Shown: piece after piece, positions 35,532-44,586 of the stretch
Layout: every line of letters starts with the position of its first letter
Position numbering within the stretch: position 1 is the stretch's first letter
Assembly (NCBI GenBank): GCA_004213515.1
Contig: SHAK01000016.1
Location: 1-47,842 of the forward strand
Length of the DNA stretch: 47,842 bases
Direction of reading: 5' to 3'
From: Limisphaerales bacterium
GTDB lineage: Bacteria; Verrucomicrobiota; Verrucomicrobiia; Limisphaerales; UBA1096
Program-made: the position numbers and the translations under genes
Notes under the pieces: generated by a model
Told to the model about the DNA's origin: nothing
The model's input: only the letters and a program-made list of their open reading frames with translations
The model's database searches: none

Positions 35532-37718
35532 CTAAAACACAGGATTTGCAATTGGCTTACGACCTGGAGGAGATGCTGGCTTTTTCGTTTGACCATCAGT
35601 TCTTTTACCTAACTTTCGCTCTACCTGACGCATACGTTTTTTTTCATCTTCAGTAAACTCTGCCTCTGCTTCCCTGACCCCAGGCAGTCTCATACGTTCT
35701 TTTTGACTCATCAAAGCCGCCTCTTCAGGAGTGTCCAAAATTGTCGGCCGAATAAGAACAAGAAGTTCGGATCGCTTGCTTGTTTTTGAGTTGTTTTTGA
35801 ATAAATTACCTAATAAAGGAACATCCTTCAAAAATGGCACGCCAGATTCGGTATCCGTTTTAGCACTACGTATGAATCCCCCTAATAATATAGTGTCTCC
35901 ATCTTTAACTGATATAGTAGAGCTAGCCTCTCTTTCAGTAGTTTGAGGCGCCTTCATCCCAGCACCATCAGCCTGTCCTCCTCCCATATCAACAAATCCT
36001 TCAAGCTCTGAAATAGTTTGAGCTATCTCCATTACAACGAGATCATCTGGCGTAATATAAGGAGTTACATCCAATGTTATTCCTACATTTAAAAACTGAG
36101 TATATCCACCACCTCCATAGCCTCCGTAGCCTCCGTAGCCTCCTGCTCCATAACCGGAACTATATCCAGAACTTCCTTGATAAGGAACTTGCTCACCATT
36201 AAAGAAAGTTGCTGGAACAGCATGACTCGTTTGTATACGAGGTGTTTGCATTACTTTGGCAGAACTATTTTGAGCTAAAGCACTCATTGCAAAGTCCAAT
36301 CCATTGTCATATCTGCTCAAATAAGAAAACCCACCAGATAACATGGTAGAACTAAAAGTTCCTACAGCACTCCCTGCAGCCTCAGCAACCGTATTAGCTC
36401 CGCCATTCCCACCTCCTTCACCAACAAACCCTCCCTGCCCTGGATTATTTGGAACTGACGTAGGGGTGTTAATAGTGCTTGGTCCGCCATTCAGTGATCC
36501 AGAAATATACTGTGGGTTAGTTCCTTTAGCCTCATTCATAAGAAGATTAACTCCCGTATCCATTCCATCACTAAGAGTCACATTAACTATGATTGCCTCA
36601 ATTAGAACCTGTGCCAAAATGCTATCTACCTGTGCTACTATCTCATCAATTTTTGCCATATCTCTGTCATTAGCAAAAATAATGAGCGAATTGGATCGAT
36701 AATCTGGAACTATGCGAGCGTTCTCCAAGATTTGAATATCTCCTCCTGAAGCCCTATTGACAATGCTCTGTAAACGATTACGAAAGGAACTTGAATTATT
36801 AGAGGCCGTACTGGTTCTGTTCTGCTGAGGGCTAACCCGACTAGATGAAGTTCGAGAAGCTGAACCTGTACGACTGGTAGGGGAAGTCCTTGAAGATGAA
36901 CTAGAAGGCCTTGCTCCGCCTCCGCTTCCAGTAATCAATTCCTGCATAGATGCATAAATCTCTTCAACTTTGCCATATCTAATTGGAATAACTTTAAGTT
37001 TGAAATCTTCATCAGGCTTTATATCAATACGTTCAAGCAATTCTAACATGCGCTTTATGTTTGAAGAGTTATCTCTAAGAACAAGTGTTTTACTCACATC
37101 CAGCGCAACAATCCCAGCCGGATTTTTTGCCATTGGAGTAAGCATAGGAACAGCTTCACTTGGCAATATATGATTAAGCTGAGAAATATGCGTAATAAAT
37201 TGATTTGCTTCAGGCAGATCTTCTGCAGCTGTAATTGTTGAAAAAGCAGCACCCTCCTGTAGTGCGTTTGCACTTGGGACAAAGGTTATAAACTTCTCCC
37301 CAACGGGAATAGTTGTATATCCATTAAGCGATAAGACACTATCCATCGCCTGAATAGCCTCTTCAACTGTCAATGGAGTCTGAGCCTCAAGAGTGACGTT
37401 GAGATTTGGCAAGGCCGACTGCCGAAGGATAGTACGGTTAACATAGTCGGCATAAATCTTAAGGAACTGCTCAATCGGCATATTGACCAATTGCAAGTCC
37501 GCCATTGGGATAACAACATCCATAGCCAATGGGGCTCCCTCCTCTTCCATTGGCGGAGATTCATCACTCGCTGCATCGTCTTCTACAGGAGCCGCTGGGG
37601 AAGGAGGCGCAGGAGGGTTAGGAGCTTGTTGCGCTTGGATAAGCGCTGCCAAAGCAAAGGTCAAAAGACCAGGAGTCAGGAATTTCATGCCGTTTGAATA
37701 CTTAAATTTTCGTTTCAT
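35532..37718 (-). CDS. Secretin of a type II secretion / type IV pilus system (GspD/PilQ-like)
   Basis: Outer-membrane pore subunit, 728 residues. Signal peptide with start region MKRKFKYSNGMKFLTPGL and cleavage near QAQQ (residue 31), followed by a Pro/Glu-rich stretch. N-domains include VTLEAQTPLTVEEAIQAMD and the LDVSKTLVLRDNSSNIKRM block. A Ser/Thr/Arg-rich linker occupies about 265-312. The secretin domain has VLIEAIIVNVTLSDGMDTGV, NVGITLDVTPYI, and the C-terminal VPFLKDVPLLGNLFK. A Gly/Tyr-rich insertion (516-539, bases 36102-36173) precedes NVGITLDVTP. The last ~60 residues are charged. Overlaps the pilO-like gene by 4 bases and ends at the terminator. Whether it serves T2SS or a pilus is unclear; no pseudopilin gene is in the window. 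Confidence 0.92.
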   Translation of the reverse strand: MKRKFKYSNGMKFLTPGLLTFALAALIQAQQAPNPPAPPSPAAPVEDDAASDESPPMEEEGAPLAMDVVIPMADLQLVNMPIEQFLKIYADYVNRTILRQSALPNLNVTLEAQTPLTVEEAIQAMDSVLSLNGYTTIPVGEKFITFVPSANALQEGAAFSTITAAEDLPEANQFITHISQLNHILPSEAVPMLTPMAKNPAGIVALDVSKTLVLRDNSSNIKRMLELLERIDIKPDEDFKLKVIPIRYGKVEEIYASMQELITGSGGGARPSSSSSRTSPTSRTGSASRTSSSRVSPQQNRTSTASNNSSSFRNRLQSIVNRASGGDIQILENARIVPDYRSNSLIIFANDRDMAKIDEIVAQVDSILAQVLIEAIIVNVTLSDGMDTGVNLLMNEAKGTNPQYISGSLNGGPSTINTPTSVPNNPGQGGFVGEGGGNGGANTVAEAAGSAVGTFSSTMLSGGFSYLSRYDNGLDFAMSALAQNSSAKVMQTPRIQTSHAVPATFFNGEQVPYQGSSGYSSGYGAGGYGGYGGYGGGGYTQFLNVGITLDVTPYITPDDLVVMEIAQTISELEGFVDMGGGQADGAGMKAPQTTEREASSTISVKDGDTILLGGFIRSAKTDTESGVPFLKDVPLLGNLFKNNSKTSKRSELLVLIRPTILDTPEEAALMSQKERMRLPGVREAEAEFTEDEKKRMRQVERKLGKRTDGQTKKPASPPGRKPIANPVF

Positions 37719-38479
37719 TGTGTCTCTCGGACGCGCCGTGTCGGAATGCGCCTCTTGGTACTATTTGGTTTATCTGTCTTAGCCTCAGGCACTTTTTTGA
37801 CAACTGGTTTTGATTCGCTTTCAGTCGTCTCGACTTCAACTGTTTTCGGTTCAGGCGTCTTACTCTCGGAAGTCAGCTCTGTCGTATCTATCTTAGCTTC
37901 TCCCGAGAGAGTCACAGCAACTACAGGTGCAATAACGTTTTTCTGATAACTAGCAGTTAGCTCCATCCAGCCTTCAAGTTTGTAACGATTCTTGTCGGGA
38001 CGAACTCGCATCTCACTGACTCTAACCAATGAATCACTTTCACCCAATTTCCAAAGGAAATCAACGATCTGATTTTCCTTACCACTGAAATCAATTCTCA
38101 TAGACTTTTCTATAAAAAAATTATTTGTCTCGGTATTGACTCTACCTTGCCGTGAAACATTTATTCCACTAGAAGCCTCCAGTTTGTTAATAGTCCTACT
38201 CATATCAACCTCCTGTTCCTCCTGAACAACTGCTGAGCTCATGCCTTCAAGCTCATTAATTTGTTTATTGTATGAATCAAACTTAAATCGTTCTATTTTC
38301 CAACTTTTTAAATCACGGTTAATTTTGTTAATTTTAACATTGGTTTGCTCAGGTTTTGGGATCATGTCAAACGCCATCCAAGCCAAAACACCAATCAAAA
38401 CGACAGCAACAAACATTACCACACGGCGCTCACCTGCGCTCATATTGTACTTATCAAATATGCTCTCTCTATTCGCCAT
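37715..38479 (-). CDS. PilO/GspM-like inner-membrane platform protein
   Basis: 254 residues. One N-terminal membrane segment (residues ~18-37, RRVVMFVAVVLIGVLAWMAF), then a coiled-coil stretch and a ferredoxin-like periplasmic domain, the layout of PilO or GspM. The C-terminal ~60 residues are low-complexity and rich in Thr, Glu, Lys and Pro (TESKTPEPKTVEVETTESES), ending in basic KRRIPTRRVRETQ. Assignment rests on layout, size and gene order (ATPase, PilM/N-like, this, secretin), not on a sequence motif. Overlaps both neighbours: 11 bases with the fused protein gene and 4 with the secretin gene. Confidence 0.75.
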   Translation of the reverse strand: MANRESIFDKYNMSAGERRVVMFVAVVLIGVLAWMAFDMIPKPEQTNVKINKINRDLKSWKIERFKFDSYNKQINELEGMSSAVVQEEQEVDMSRTINKLEASSGINVSRQGRVNTETNNFFIEKSMRIDFSGKENQIVDFLWKLGESDSLVRVSEMRVRPDKNRYKLEGWMELTASYQKNVIAPVVAVTLSGEAKIDTTELTSESKTPEPKTVEVETTESESKPVVKKVPEAKTDKPNSTKRRIPTRRVRETQ

Positions 38480-39875
38480 CGAAATTACAAGTTAACGCCC
38501 AGTTGAGTTGTTTCTTACGAGTATCCTCACGTGTCCCATCTGAGCTAACATCTGAAAATAAGGTATTACCATCGTTAGCCTCCATTCTTGTAAGGGCCTC
38601 TTGATAGTTAAATATTAAATTTTTTGTACCAGTATCAGCGGACCCTCTAATGCGTAATTGACGGCTTGTCTTTCCGCTTAATGTTCGATCCGATGTAAAA
38701 GTCAACTCAGAGAACTTTAACTCTTGAGGAAGCTCAACCGAAACCTTATACCAAGCCTCAAGGGCTGCAAATTTTAGAGCCTTTCTTTTTTCAAGTGTTT
38801 CAACACGCGCCTTTAGCGAAAGTGCATTAGTATACTGGTTACCCTCTCGCTTTGCCTGCAAAACCAAATTGTCCAGCCTGCTCTGAAGGTAATTCCCATA
38901 TCCGAAATAAGCGACCAATCCTAATAATAAAATCGCTACAGCCCCTTTAATGCCTTCCATCCATAAACTATCCTGAAACCGTTGCCGATATCGCTTAGCA
39001 TAATCCTCAACCATGAGCCCCGGTGAAGCGGACGTGGCAGCGTACTTGACCGTCTCGGTCGCCAAGTCAACTTCACTCATAGGTACTGCCTCTCGAATAC
39101 GATCACTAAAACATCGGGCCAAGACTGCCTGCCAATCAACAGAAACATCACCTCGTTTTGCCAAATAGCAAGTCACCTCAGAAGGCATCCAACCAGCCAT
39201 CTCGCCAGCCCAAGTCACGCGGTTTATCTTTTCAACCAGATCTTCTCGGCTTTCATCTTTGTCGGGCAAATTAAAAGAGTTAACATCGAACAATTGTCCA
39301 TCAAACCACCAAGATATAAGAGCCAAAACCGAATCCACACCCTGAATCAGCTGAATATGAGCACCATCATCCTTTGCCTCATCGGGAAAAAATTCACGCA
39401 ATGTTGGAGCTTCAACACGATCCGCATAAAAACCTAGTGATTCTAATTCCGTTAAACGGCTCTCGACAGAATCACGCGAGGCAATCATCACTAAAACAGT
39501 TTGATTGCCTTGTTTATTTGTGACTCCAGAAACTTTTTCAGCAGACCAAACCACTTGAGCCAAAGGAAGCGGCGAAAGCTCCTCAATCTGGAACTCCAGC
39601 ATAGGAAGCAATTCTTCGGGCTCACATTCCGGCAAATTAACAACACGCAAAAAAACTTTTCCTGTAGGAATAGTCGCAATGTTCATCTTCCTGCTGAAGA
39701 TATCAGTCCAAGTTTTGGAAACTATTTTTGCTGGTGGAGAGTCATTCTCTGGCACTCTTAAATCACCAGCGAGACGCACCTTTCTTGAGGAAGCAGAAAA
39801 CTGCCACAACCGACTACCTTCAATAGCTGGCTCGAACAGATTACAACTACTCCAATTATTTTTTTTAACAGCCAA
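38469..39875 (-). CDS. Fused PilM/PilN-like (GspL-like) assembly platform protein
   Basis: 468 residues in three parts. Residues ~15-290 look like the actin-like cytoplasmic domain of PilM/GspL (LEFQIEELSPLPLAQVVWSA and VESRLTELESLGFYADRVEAP segments). One membrane segment is at 309-326 (IKGAVAILLLGLVAYFGY). A coiled coil and a small periplasmic domain follow (residues ~330-468). The arrangement equals GspL or a PilM-PilN fusion and would couple the cytoplasmic ATPase to the periplasmic platform. A short 4-base gap follows the ATPase gene, and the 3' end overlaps the pilO-like gene by 11 bases. Homology at the N-terminus is by fold-typical pattern, so moderate certainty. Confidence 0.78.
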   Translation of the reverse strand: MAVKKNNWSSCNLFEPAIEGSRLWQFSASSRKVRLAGDLRVPENDSPPAKIVSKTWTDIFSRKMNIATIPTGKVFLRVVNLPECEPEELLPMLEFQIEELSPLPLAQVVWSAEKVSGVTNKQGNQTVLVMIASRDSVESRLTELESLGFYADRVEAPTLREFFPDEAKDDGAHIQLIQGVDSVLALISWWFDGQLFDVNSFNLPDKDESREDLVEKINRVTWAGEMAGWMPSEVTCYLAKRGDVSVDWQAVLARCFSDRIREAVPMSEVDLATETVKYAATSASPGLMVEDYAKRYRQRFQDSLWMEGIKGAVAILLLGLVAYFGYGNYLQSRLDNLVLQAKREGNQYTNALSLKARVETLEKRKALKFAALEAWYKVSVELPQELKFSELTFTSDRTLSGKTSRQLRIRGSADTGTKNLIFNYQEALTRMEANDGNTLFSDVSSDGTREDTRKKQLNWALTCNFDGE

Positions 39876-39879
39876 GTTA

Positions 39880-41598
39880 TTATTCTTTCAAATGCTCGTC
39901 AGACATTGTCACTCGTAAGATTTCCTCAATAGTAGTCTGCCCATCCAAAACCTTTTGCCAGCCATCATCCCGTAAAGTACGCATACCTTCGTTCACTGCG
40001 ACTTGGCCAATGATTGAAGAAGCTTCTCGGTTAAGGATCAAAGGACGAATTCCCTCACTCATAACCAGTAACTCATAAATAGCCAAACGCCCCTTATAAC
40101 CTTGCTGGCGACATTCTTCGCAGCCCGCACCGTGATAAAACTTACCTGCTTCGATAACATGTTCAGGACAGTTAATCTGGCGCAAGTAATCAGGATCAAC
40201 TTTTTGTTCCTCTTTGCAATTTGAACAAATTGTACGAACTAACCGCTGCCCCATGACAGCCTCCACTGATGAAGCAACAAGAAACGGCTCGATACCCATG
40301 TCTATTAAACGAGTAAAAGCACCCGCAGCGTCATTAGTATGAAGTGTGCTAAACACCAAATGTCCGGTCAGGGCTGCACGAATAGCTATATCTGCTGTCT
40401 CACCATCTCGAATCTCACCCACCATCACTACATTTGGATCCTGACGCAGAATGTGTCGGAGTCCGGTAGCAAATGTCAGCCCTATGTCTGAACGCACTGC
40501 AATCTGATTAATTCCCTTCAGCTCATACTCAACTGGTTCCTCAATAGTAATAATGCGTTGATGAACAGAATTAATCGTACTTAGAAATGCATAAAGAGAT
40601 GTTGATTTACCCGAACCTGTTGGGCCTGTGACCAAAATTATACCATGTGGCTTTACAATCAACTCACGCAAAACCTTTTCGTCTCTTGAGGCAAAACCCA
40701 GTTTATCCAAGCTTAGGAAAATATTCCCACGTGTGAGTAATCGAAGGGATACACTCTCTCCATATACTGTTGGAACTGTAGAAACACGAATGTCGAGTTC
40801 CTCTCCCTTAATACGAACGTTGATTCGACCATCCTGAGGCAATCTTTTTTCAGCAATATCCATCCCTGACATCACCTTAATTCGGGAAATCAAGGAAGAC
40901 TGATATCGTTTCAATTGAGGAGGCATCGGTGTCTGGTGAAGTATTCCATCTACACGATATCTAATTCGAAACTCATCTTCCGCCGGTTCAAAATGAATAT
41001 CTGTCGCGCGATCCTTGAACGCTTCCCAAATCACCTGATTAACAAACTTAATAACACTTGCATCTTGATCCCCCTCAGTAATTTCTTTGTCTCCATCGAA
41101 TATGATTTCAAGCGTTTCTTCATCTTCATCCTCTAACTCCTCGAGCGTTTCTGCTCCTACACCATAATATTTTTTAAGAGCCTTCTCGATCTCAGCACGA
41201 GTCGCGAGAGCAAATTTTATAGATCCTCCAGCCGTATACTGAACAGCGTTGATCATAGCTGAATTAAAGGGGTCGCAAACTGCAACCTCAAGCGTCCCAT
41301 TTTCTGCGTTTATAGGCAGGACAAAGTGCTGAAAAGCTACTTTCGTAGTCACTTTCTTACGCGCCTCGCTCGAAGGAGTAAGTTCAGATGGTTCCACAAA
41401 ACGAAGCTTCATAGCTTTGGCTAATCGCTCAAGGAAAACTTCTTCAGTTACTCCTTTTTCTCTGGCAAAAAACCCCAACAACGGCTCTTCAGAGCCATTT
41501 TCAGTAGCAACTCGCCAATCCTTGGTCCACTCCGAGAATTGCCCCGAAGAAGCCAAGTCAGCTTCAGCTAAAATCTGTTTAATAGACGTAAGTAACAT
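39880..41598 (-). CDS. Type II secretion / type IV pilus assembly ATPase (GspE/PilB family)
   Basis: Cytoplasmic hexameric ATPase driving pilus or pseudopilus assembly. 572 residues. The N-terminal region (~1-145) contains an MshEN-like domain. Walker A is GPTGSGKST (residues 325-333), the Asp box LRQDPNVVMVGEIRDGETADIAIRAALTGH (from 384) includes Walker B, and HTNDAAGAF follows. A zinc-finger pair CSNC (C458, C461) and CEEC (C493, C496) marks the GspE/PilB assembly ATPases as opposed to PilT. First gene of the four-gene minus-strand operon; the upstream region (41599-41861) is shared with the divergent M16 peptidase gene. Whether the operon forms T2SS or T4P cannot be settled here. Confidence 0.94.
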   Translation of the reverse strand: MLLTSIKQILAEADLASSGQFSEWTKDWRVATENGSEEPLLGFFAREKGVTEEVFLERLAKAMKLRFVEPSELTPSSEARKKVTTKVAFQHFVLPINAENGTLEVAVCDPFNSAMINAVQYTAGGSIKFALATRAEIEKALKKYYGVGAETLEELEDEDEETLEIIFDGDKEITEGDQDASVIKFVNQVIWEAFKDRATDIHFEPAEDEFRIRYRVDGILHQTPMPPQLKRYQSSLISRIKVMSGMDIAEKRLPQDGRINVRIKGEELDIRVSTVPTVYGESVSLRLLTRGNIFLSLDKLGFASRDEKVLRELIVKPHGIILVTGPTGSGKSTSLYAFLSTINSVHQRIITIEEPVEYELKGINQIAVRSDIGLTFATGLRHILRQDPNVVMVGEIRDGETADIAIRAALTGHLVFSTLHTNDAAGAFTRLIDMGIEPFLVASSVEAVMGQRLVRTICSNCKEEQKVDPDYLRQINCPEHVIEAGKFYHGAGCEECRQQGYKGRLAIYELLVMSEGIRPLILNREASSIIGQVAVNEGMRTLRDDGWQKVLDGQTTIEEILRVTMSDEHLKE

Positions 41599-41803
41599 TC
41601 CGCAAGTTGCAGATGAATTTTAATAAACAGCGGTTTCTTAAAAAAGTTGCATAAAAACCACTTATTCTCTTAAAGATTACTCAACTACAGAGCTCAAAAA
41701 AAGAAATCAACCTATTCAAACTGTTTGTTTTCAACTAAAATAAACTCAAATTTGTTTCAAATATAAAGGTATAACAAAAAAAGGTCTAAATCTTCGCTAA
41801 GTG

Positions 41804-41833
41804 TTGACCAGAAACGGTATACCCCTCTTTAAT
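41804..41833 (+). promoter_or_regulatory. Candidate sigma-70 promoter of the M16 peptidase operon
   Basis: TTGACC (41804-41809) and TTTAAT (41828-41833) are separated by 18 bases, each matching 5 of 6 consensus bases. The predicted start near 41840 leaves a leader of about 20 bases before the ATG at 41862. Confidence 0.5.
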
Positions 41834-41861
41834 CACCCGCCCGATAACAACTAGATCCAGA

Positions 41862-43127
41862 ATGTATCACGTCACTCAGCTGCCAAATGGACTTCGCCTC
41901 GCTACAGTTGAAATGCCTCACATGGCAAGTGTCAGCCTTGGAATTTGGTCCGCAGTAGGCAGTAGATGTGAACGTAAAACCGAAAGTGGCATCAGCCATT
42001 TTATTGAACATATGCTGTTTAAGGGCACATCGCGACGCACAGCTATACAAATTTCTCAAGAAATTGAAGGAATTGGAGGCTACATTAACGCATGTACTAG
42101 TGAAGAGCACACTTGCTATCATGCCCGAGCTCACGCCAAGCATGCATTTCGACTGATGGACGTACTCGGGGATATGTACCTAAACCCAGTATTTGATAGA
42201 CGAGAAATCAGCCGTGAACGAAATGTCATAAAGGAAGAAATCGCAATGACATTCGATCAACCATCACAACATGTACTAGAATTATCTGACAACACCTTGT
42301 GGCCAAATCAACCTCTCGGACAATCCATTGCCGGAAACGAACAAAGCCTCAATGCCATAAAAGGGAGACACTTAACTAATTTCCACTCTAAGCATTACGT
42401 AAGCGGGTCAACCGTTGTTGTAGCTGCTGGTAATATCCGCCACACTGAACTAATACATTTAGCCAAAAAGTTAGCTAAGCGAATACCTAAAGGATGTATT
42501 TCTAAATGGTTTCCTGCTGCACAGAACAACACAGATCCAGAAATTTGCCTGTTCACGCGAAACATTGAACAAACTCAACTTGCTTTTGGAATCCGAACCT
42601 GTTCACGGCATGACCCTCGCAGATTCGCGCTGAGATTATTAAATACCTTACTCGGGGAAAATATGAGCTCGCGACTATTTAGAACTATCAGAGAGGAGCA
42701 TGGATTAGCATACTGTATATATTCTACCCCTAATTTTTATCATGATACAGGAAGTTTAACCATAACAGCTGGACTCGATACATCCAATACTGAGAAAGCA
42801 CTAAAACTTAGCGTAGAAGAACTGAGACAATTACGAAATAAAATCCCATCTGCTGGCGAATTAAACAGAGCACGCGATTATCTGATTGGACAACTTGAAC
42901 TTTCCCTTGAGAGTACTGATAATCAAATGAATTGGGTAGCTGAACAATTATTAGGTTTCGAAAAAATAATCCCTCCCGATCAAATCAAGGACCACTTGCA
43001 TAAAGTTCGTCCAAGCGACATTCGTCGTGCAGCAATTGATTTCTTTCGACCGGAAAATTTTTGCCTATCAATGGTAAGCCCATTAAAAAGTAAAAGAAAA
43101 ATTAGTAAGTGCCTCGAAATTGATTAA
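41862..43127 (+). CDS. M16 family zinc metallopeptidase (processing-peptidase-like)
   Basis: 421 residues, single-chain M16B-type protease related to PqqL and mitochondrial processing peptidase. The inverted zinc motif HxxEH is HFIEH (H46, E49, H50) in GISHFIEHMLFKGT, followed by the EIEGIGGYINACTSEEHTCYHA block. The ERNVIKEEI helix supplies a further Glu in the region of the third ligand. The C-terminal half is the second M16 repeat with the R/Y pair region EEHGLAYCIYS. It is likely a cytoplasmic or periplasmic peptide-degrading enzyme; there is no signal peptide. First gene of an operon with pabB and the DUF554 gene, driven by the promoter at 41804-41833. Confidence 0.94.
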   Translation: MYHVTQLPNGLRLATVEMPHMASVSLGIWSAVGSRCERKTESGISHFIEHMLFKGTSRRTAIQISQEIEGIGGYINACTSEEHTCYHARAHAKHAFRLMDVLGDMYLNPVFDRREISRERNVIKEEIAMTFDQPSQHVLELSDNTLWPNQPLGQSIAGNEQSLNAIKGRHLTNFHSKHYVSGSTVVVAAGNIRHTELIHLAKKLAKRIPKGCISKWFPAAQNNTDPEICLFTRNIEQTQLAFGIRTCSRHDPRRFALRLLNTLLGENMSSRLFRTIREEHGLAYCIYSTPNFYHDTGSLTITAGLDTSNTEKALKLSVEELRQLRNKIPSAGELNRARDYLIGQLELSLESTDNQMNWVAEQLLGFEKIIPPDQIKDHLHKVRPSDIRRAAIDFFRPENFCLSMVSPLKSKRKISKCLEID

Positions 43128-43128
43128 T

Positions 43129-44586
43129 ATGCTCAATTCGCTAATTCAGGAAATTGAAACTCAGCAAACACCAGAAATTCTGACGTCAAAGCTTAGTGAA
43201 ATACCTGGAACGATTCTACTACGCTCTGGCACAATGGAACACTCTGACCGCTTTAGTCTAGTTGTTACACACCCCTTCTTGAGTTTTAAATCTTTTGGTT
43301 CAAGATGTATTATTCAATCATCCATTGGGGAACGCACTCTTTTTGGCAACCCATGGAAACTACTTGAGAGTTTATCCAATCGCTATGAATTATTAGAAGA
43401 AATAGATCTTCCCTTTCCACTTGGTGGCTGCTTTGGCTATTTCGGATATGAAATGAAACAATTTTCTGAACCTCAATTGCCACTGACAACACTCAACGAT
43501 CTAGAATTACCTGAATGTAATGTTGGATTTTATGACAGTGTAGTGGTGTTTGATCATCATCTTAGTAAGACATGGCTGATCTCAACTGGAATGAACGAAG
43601 AAGGAAACCGTTGCTCAGAACGAGCTCAAGGAGCTATTAAATTTTGGCTAAAGCACCTCACTTCGACTAACCAAACAGATATAAACATCCCTTCCAGCGA
43701 TAAAACGGAAACGTCTAATGTGACTTCTACCTTAGATCAAAAGCAATACTGCAATAAGGTAAAACAAATAATCAACTATATTAAGCAAGGAGACATTTAT
43801 CAGGCCAACCTTACACATCGATTAAGAGCAAAAGTCAATTTTGACGGCTGGTCCCTTTTTCGACGTCTCACCACAGCATCGCCAGCCCCTTTCTCTGCTT
43901 TTATGCAATGCGGCAAATACCAACTAGCAAGCTCGTCTCCGGAACAATTTTTGCAATTAAGTGGTGATCAAGTAATAACACGACCCATCAAGGGAACACG
44001 ACCTCGCGGCACGTCCCCTGATCTCGATGTACGGCTGGGATATGAACTACAAAGCAGCGAGAAAGAGAGATCAGAACTAGTAATGATCACAGATTTACTA
44101 CGAAACGACCTAGGACGATTTTGTGAATACGGCTCTGTTAACGTACCCATTTTAGCAAAGCTAGAAAGATTTGCTCAAGTTCAGCATCTCATATCAACTA
44201 TTACCGGACGGCTTAGAATGGGAGTCACTCATCTAGAAGCTCTGGCGTATAGCTTCCCAGGAGGCAGCATAACAGGAGCCCCGAAAATAAGAGCAATGGA
44301 AATAATAGACAAACTTGAACCAGTTGTTAGAGGACCATATACAGGTTGTCTCGGTTATCTAGGCTTCAACCGTGAAAGCCAACTAAACATTCTGATTCGA
44401 ACCGCAATCTGCAAGCGAGGTTACGCATGGTTTCATGTAGGTGCTGGTATCGTGGCAGACTCAGATCCTAGTGACGAATACGAAGAAACACTAAACAAAG
44501 CCGCTGGTTGGATAAACGCACTAAACCTTTCAGAATCAAAATTTAGCTCAGCTTTGAAGCTGGACTCGCCCAACCTCAAAAAATGA
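43129..44586 (+). CDS. pabB: Aminodeoxychorismate synthase component I (PabB)
   Basis: Makes 4-amino-4-deoxychorismate from chorismate for folate synthesis, using ammonia from a PabA-type glutaminase. About 485 residues. The catalytic chorismate-binding domain is clear: [15 protein letters not shown], the key PIKGTRPRG block with Lys (TrpE has PIAGT), [33 protein letters not shown] and the C-terminal [22 protein letters not shown]. The frame can also begin at TTG 43120; ATG 43129, one base after the peptidase stop, is preferred. No pabA or pabC is in the window. Its 3' end overlaps the DUF554 start by 4 bases. Confidence 0.94.
   Translation: MLNSLIQEIETQQTPEILTSKLSEIPGTILLRSGTMEHSDRFSLVVTHPFLSFKSFGSRCIIQSSIGERTLFGNPWKLLESLSNRYELLEEIDLPFPLGGCFGYFGYEMKQFSEPQLPLTTLNDLELPECNVGFYDSVVVFDHHLSKTWLISTGMNEEGNRCSERAQGAIKFWLKHLTSTNQTDINIPSSDKTETSNVTSTLDQKQYCNKVKQIINYIKQGDIYQANLTHRLRAKVNFDGWSLFRRLTTASPAPFSAFMQCGKYQLASSSPEQFLQLSGDQVITRPIKGTRPRGTSPDLDVRLGYELQSSEKERSELVMITDLLRNDLGRFCEYGSVNVPILAKLERFAQVQHLISTITGRLRMGVTHLEALAYSFPGGSITGAPKIRAMEIIDKLEPVVRGPYTGCLGYLGFNRESQLNILIRTAICKRGYAWFHVGAGIVADSDPSDEYEETLNKAAGWINALNLSESKFSSALKLDSPNLKK

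Noticed and set aside
41717-41754. CAAAC-T-GTTTG and CAAATTTG inverted repeats between gspE and the M16 gene
   Set aside because: Short, AT-rich and not repeated elsewhere; they could be operators but nothing beyond symmetry supports it.
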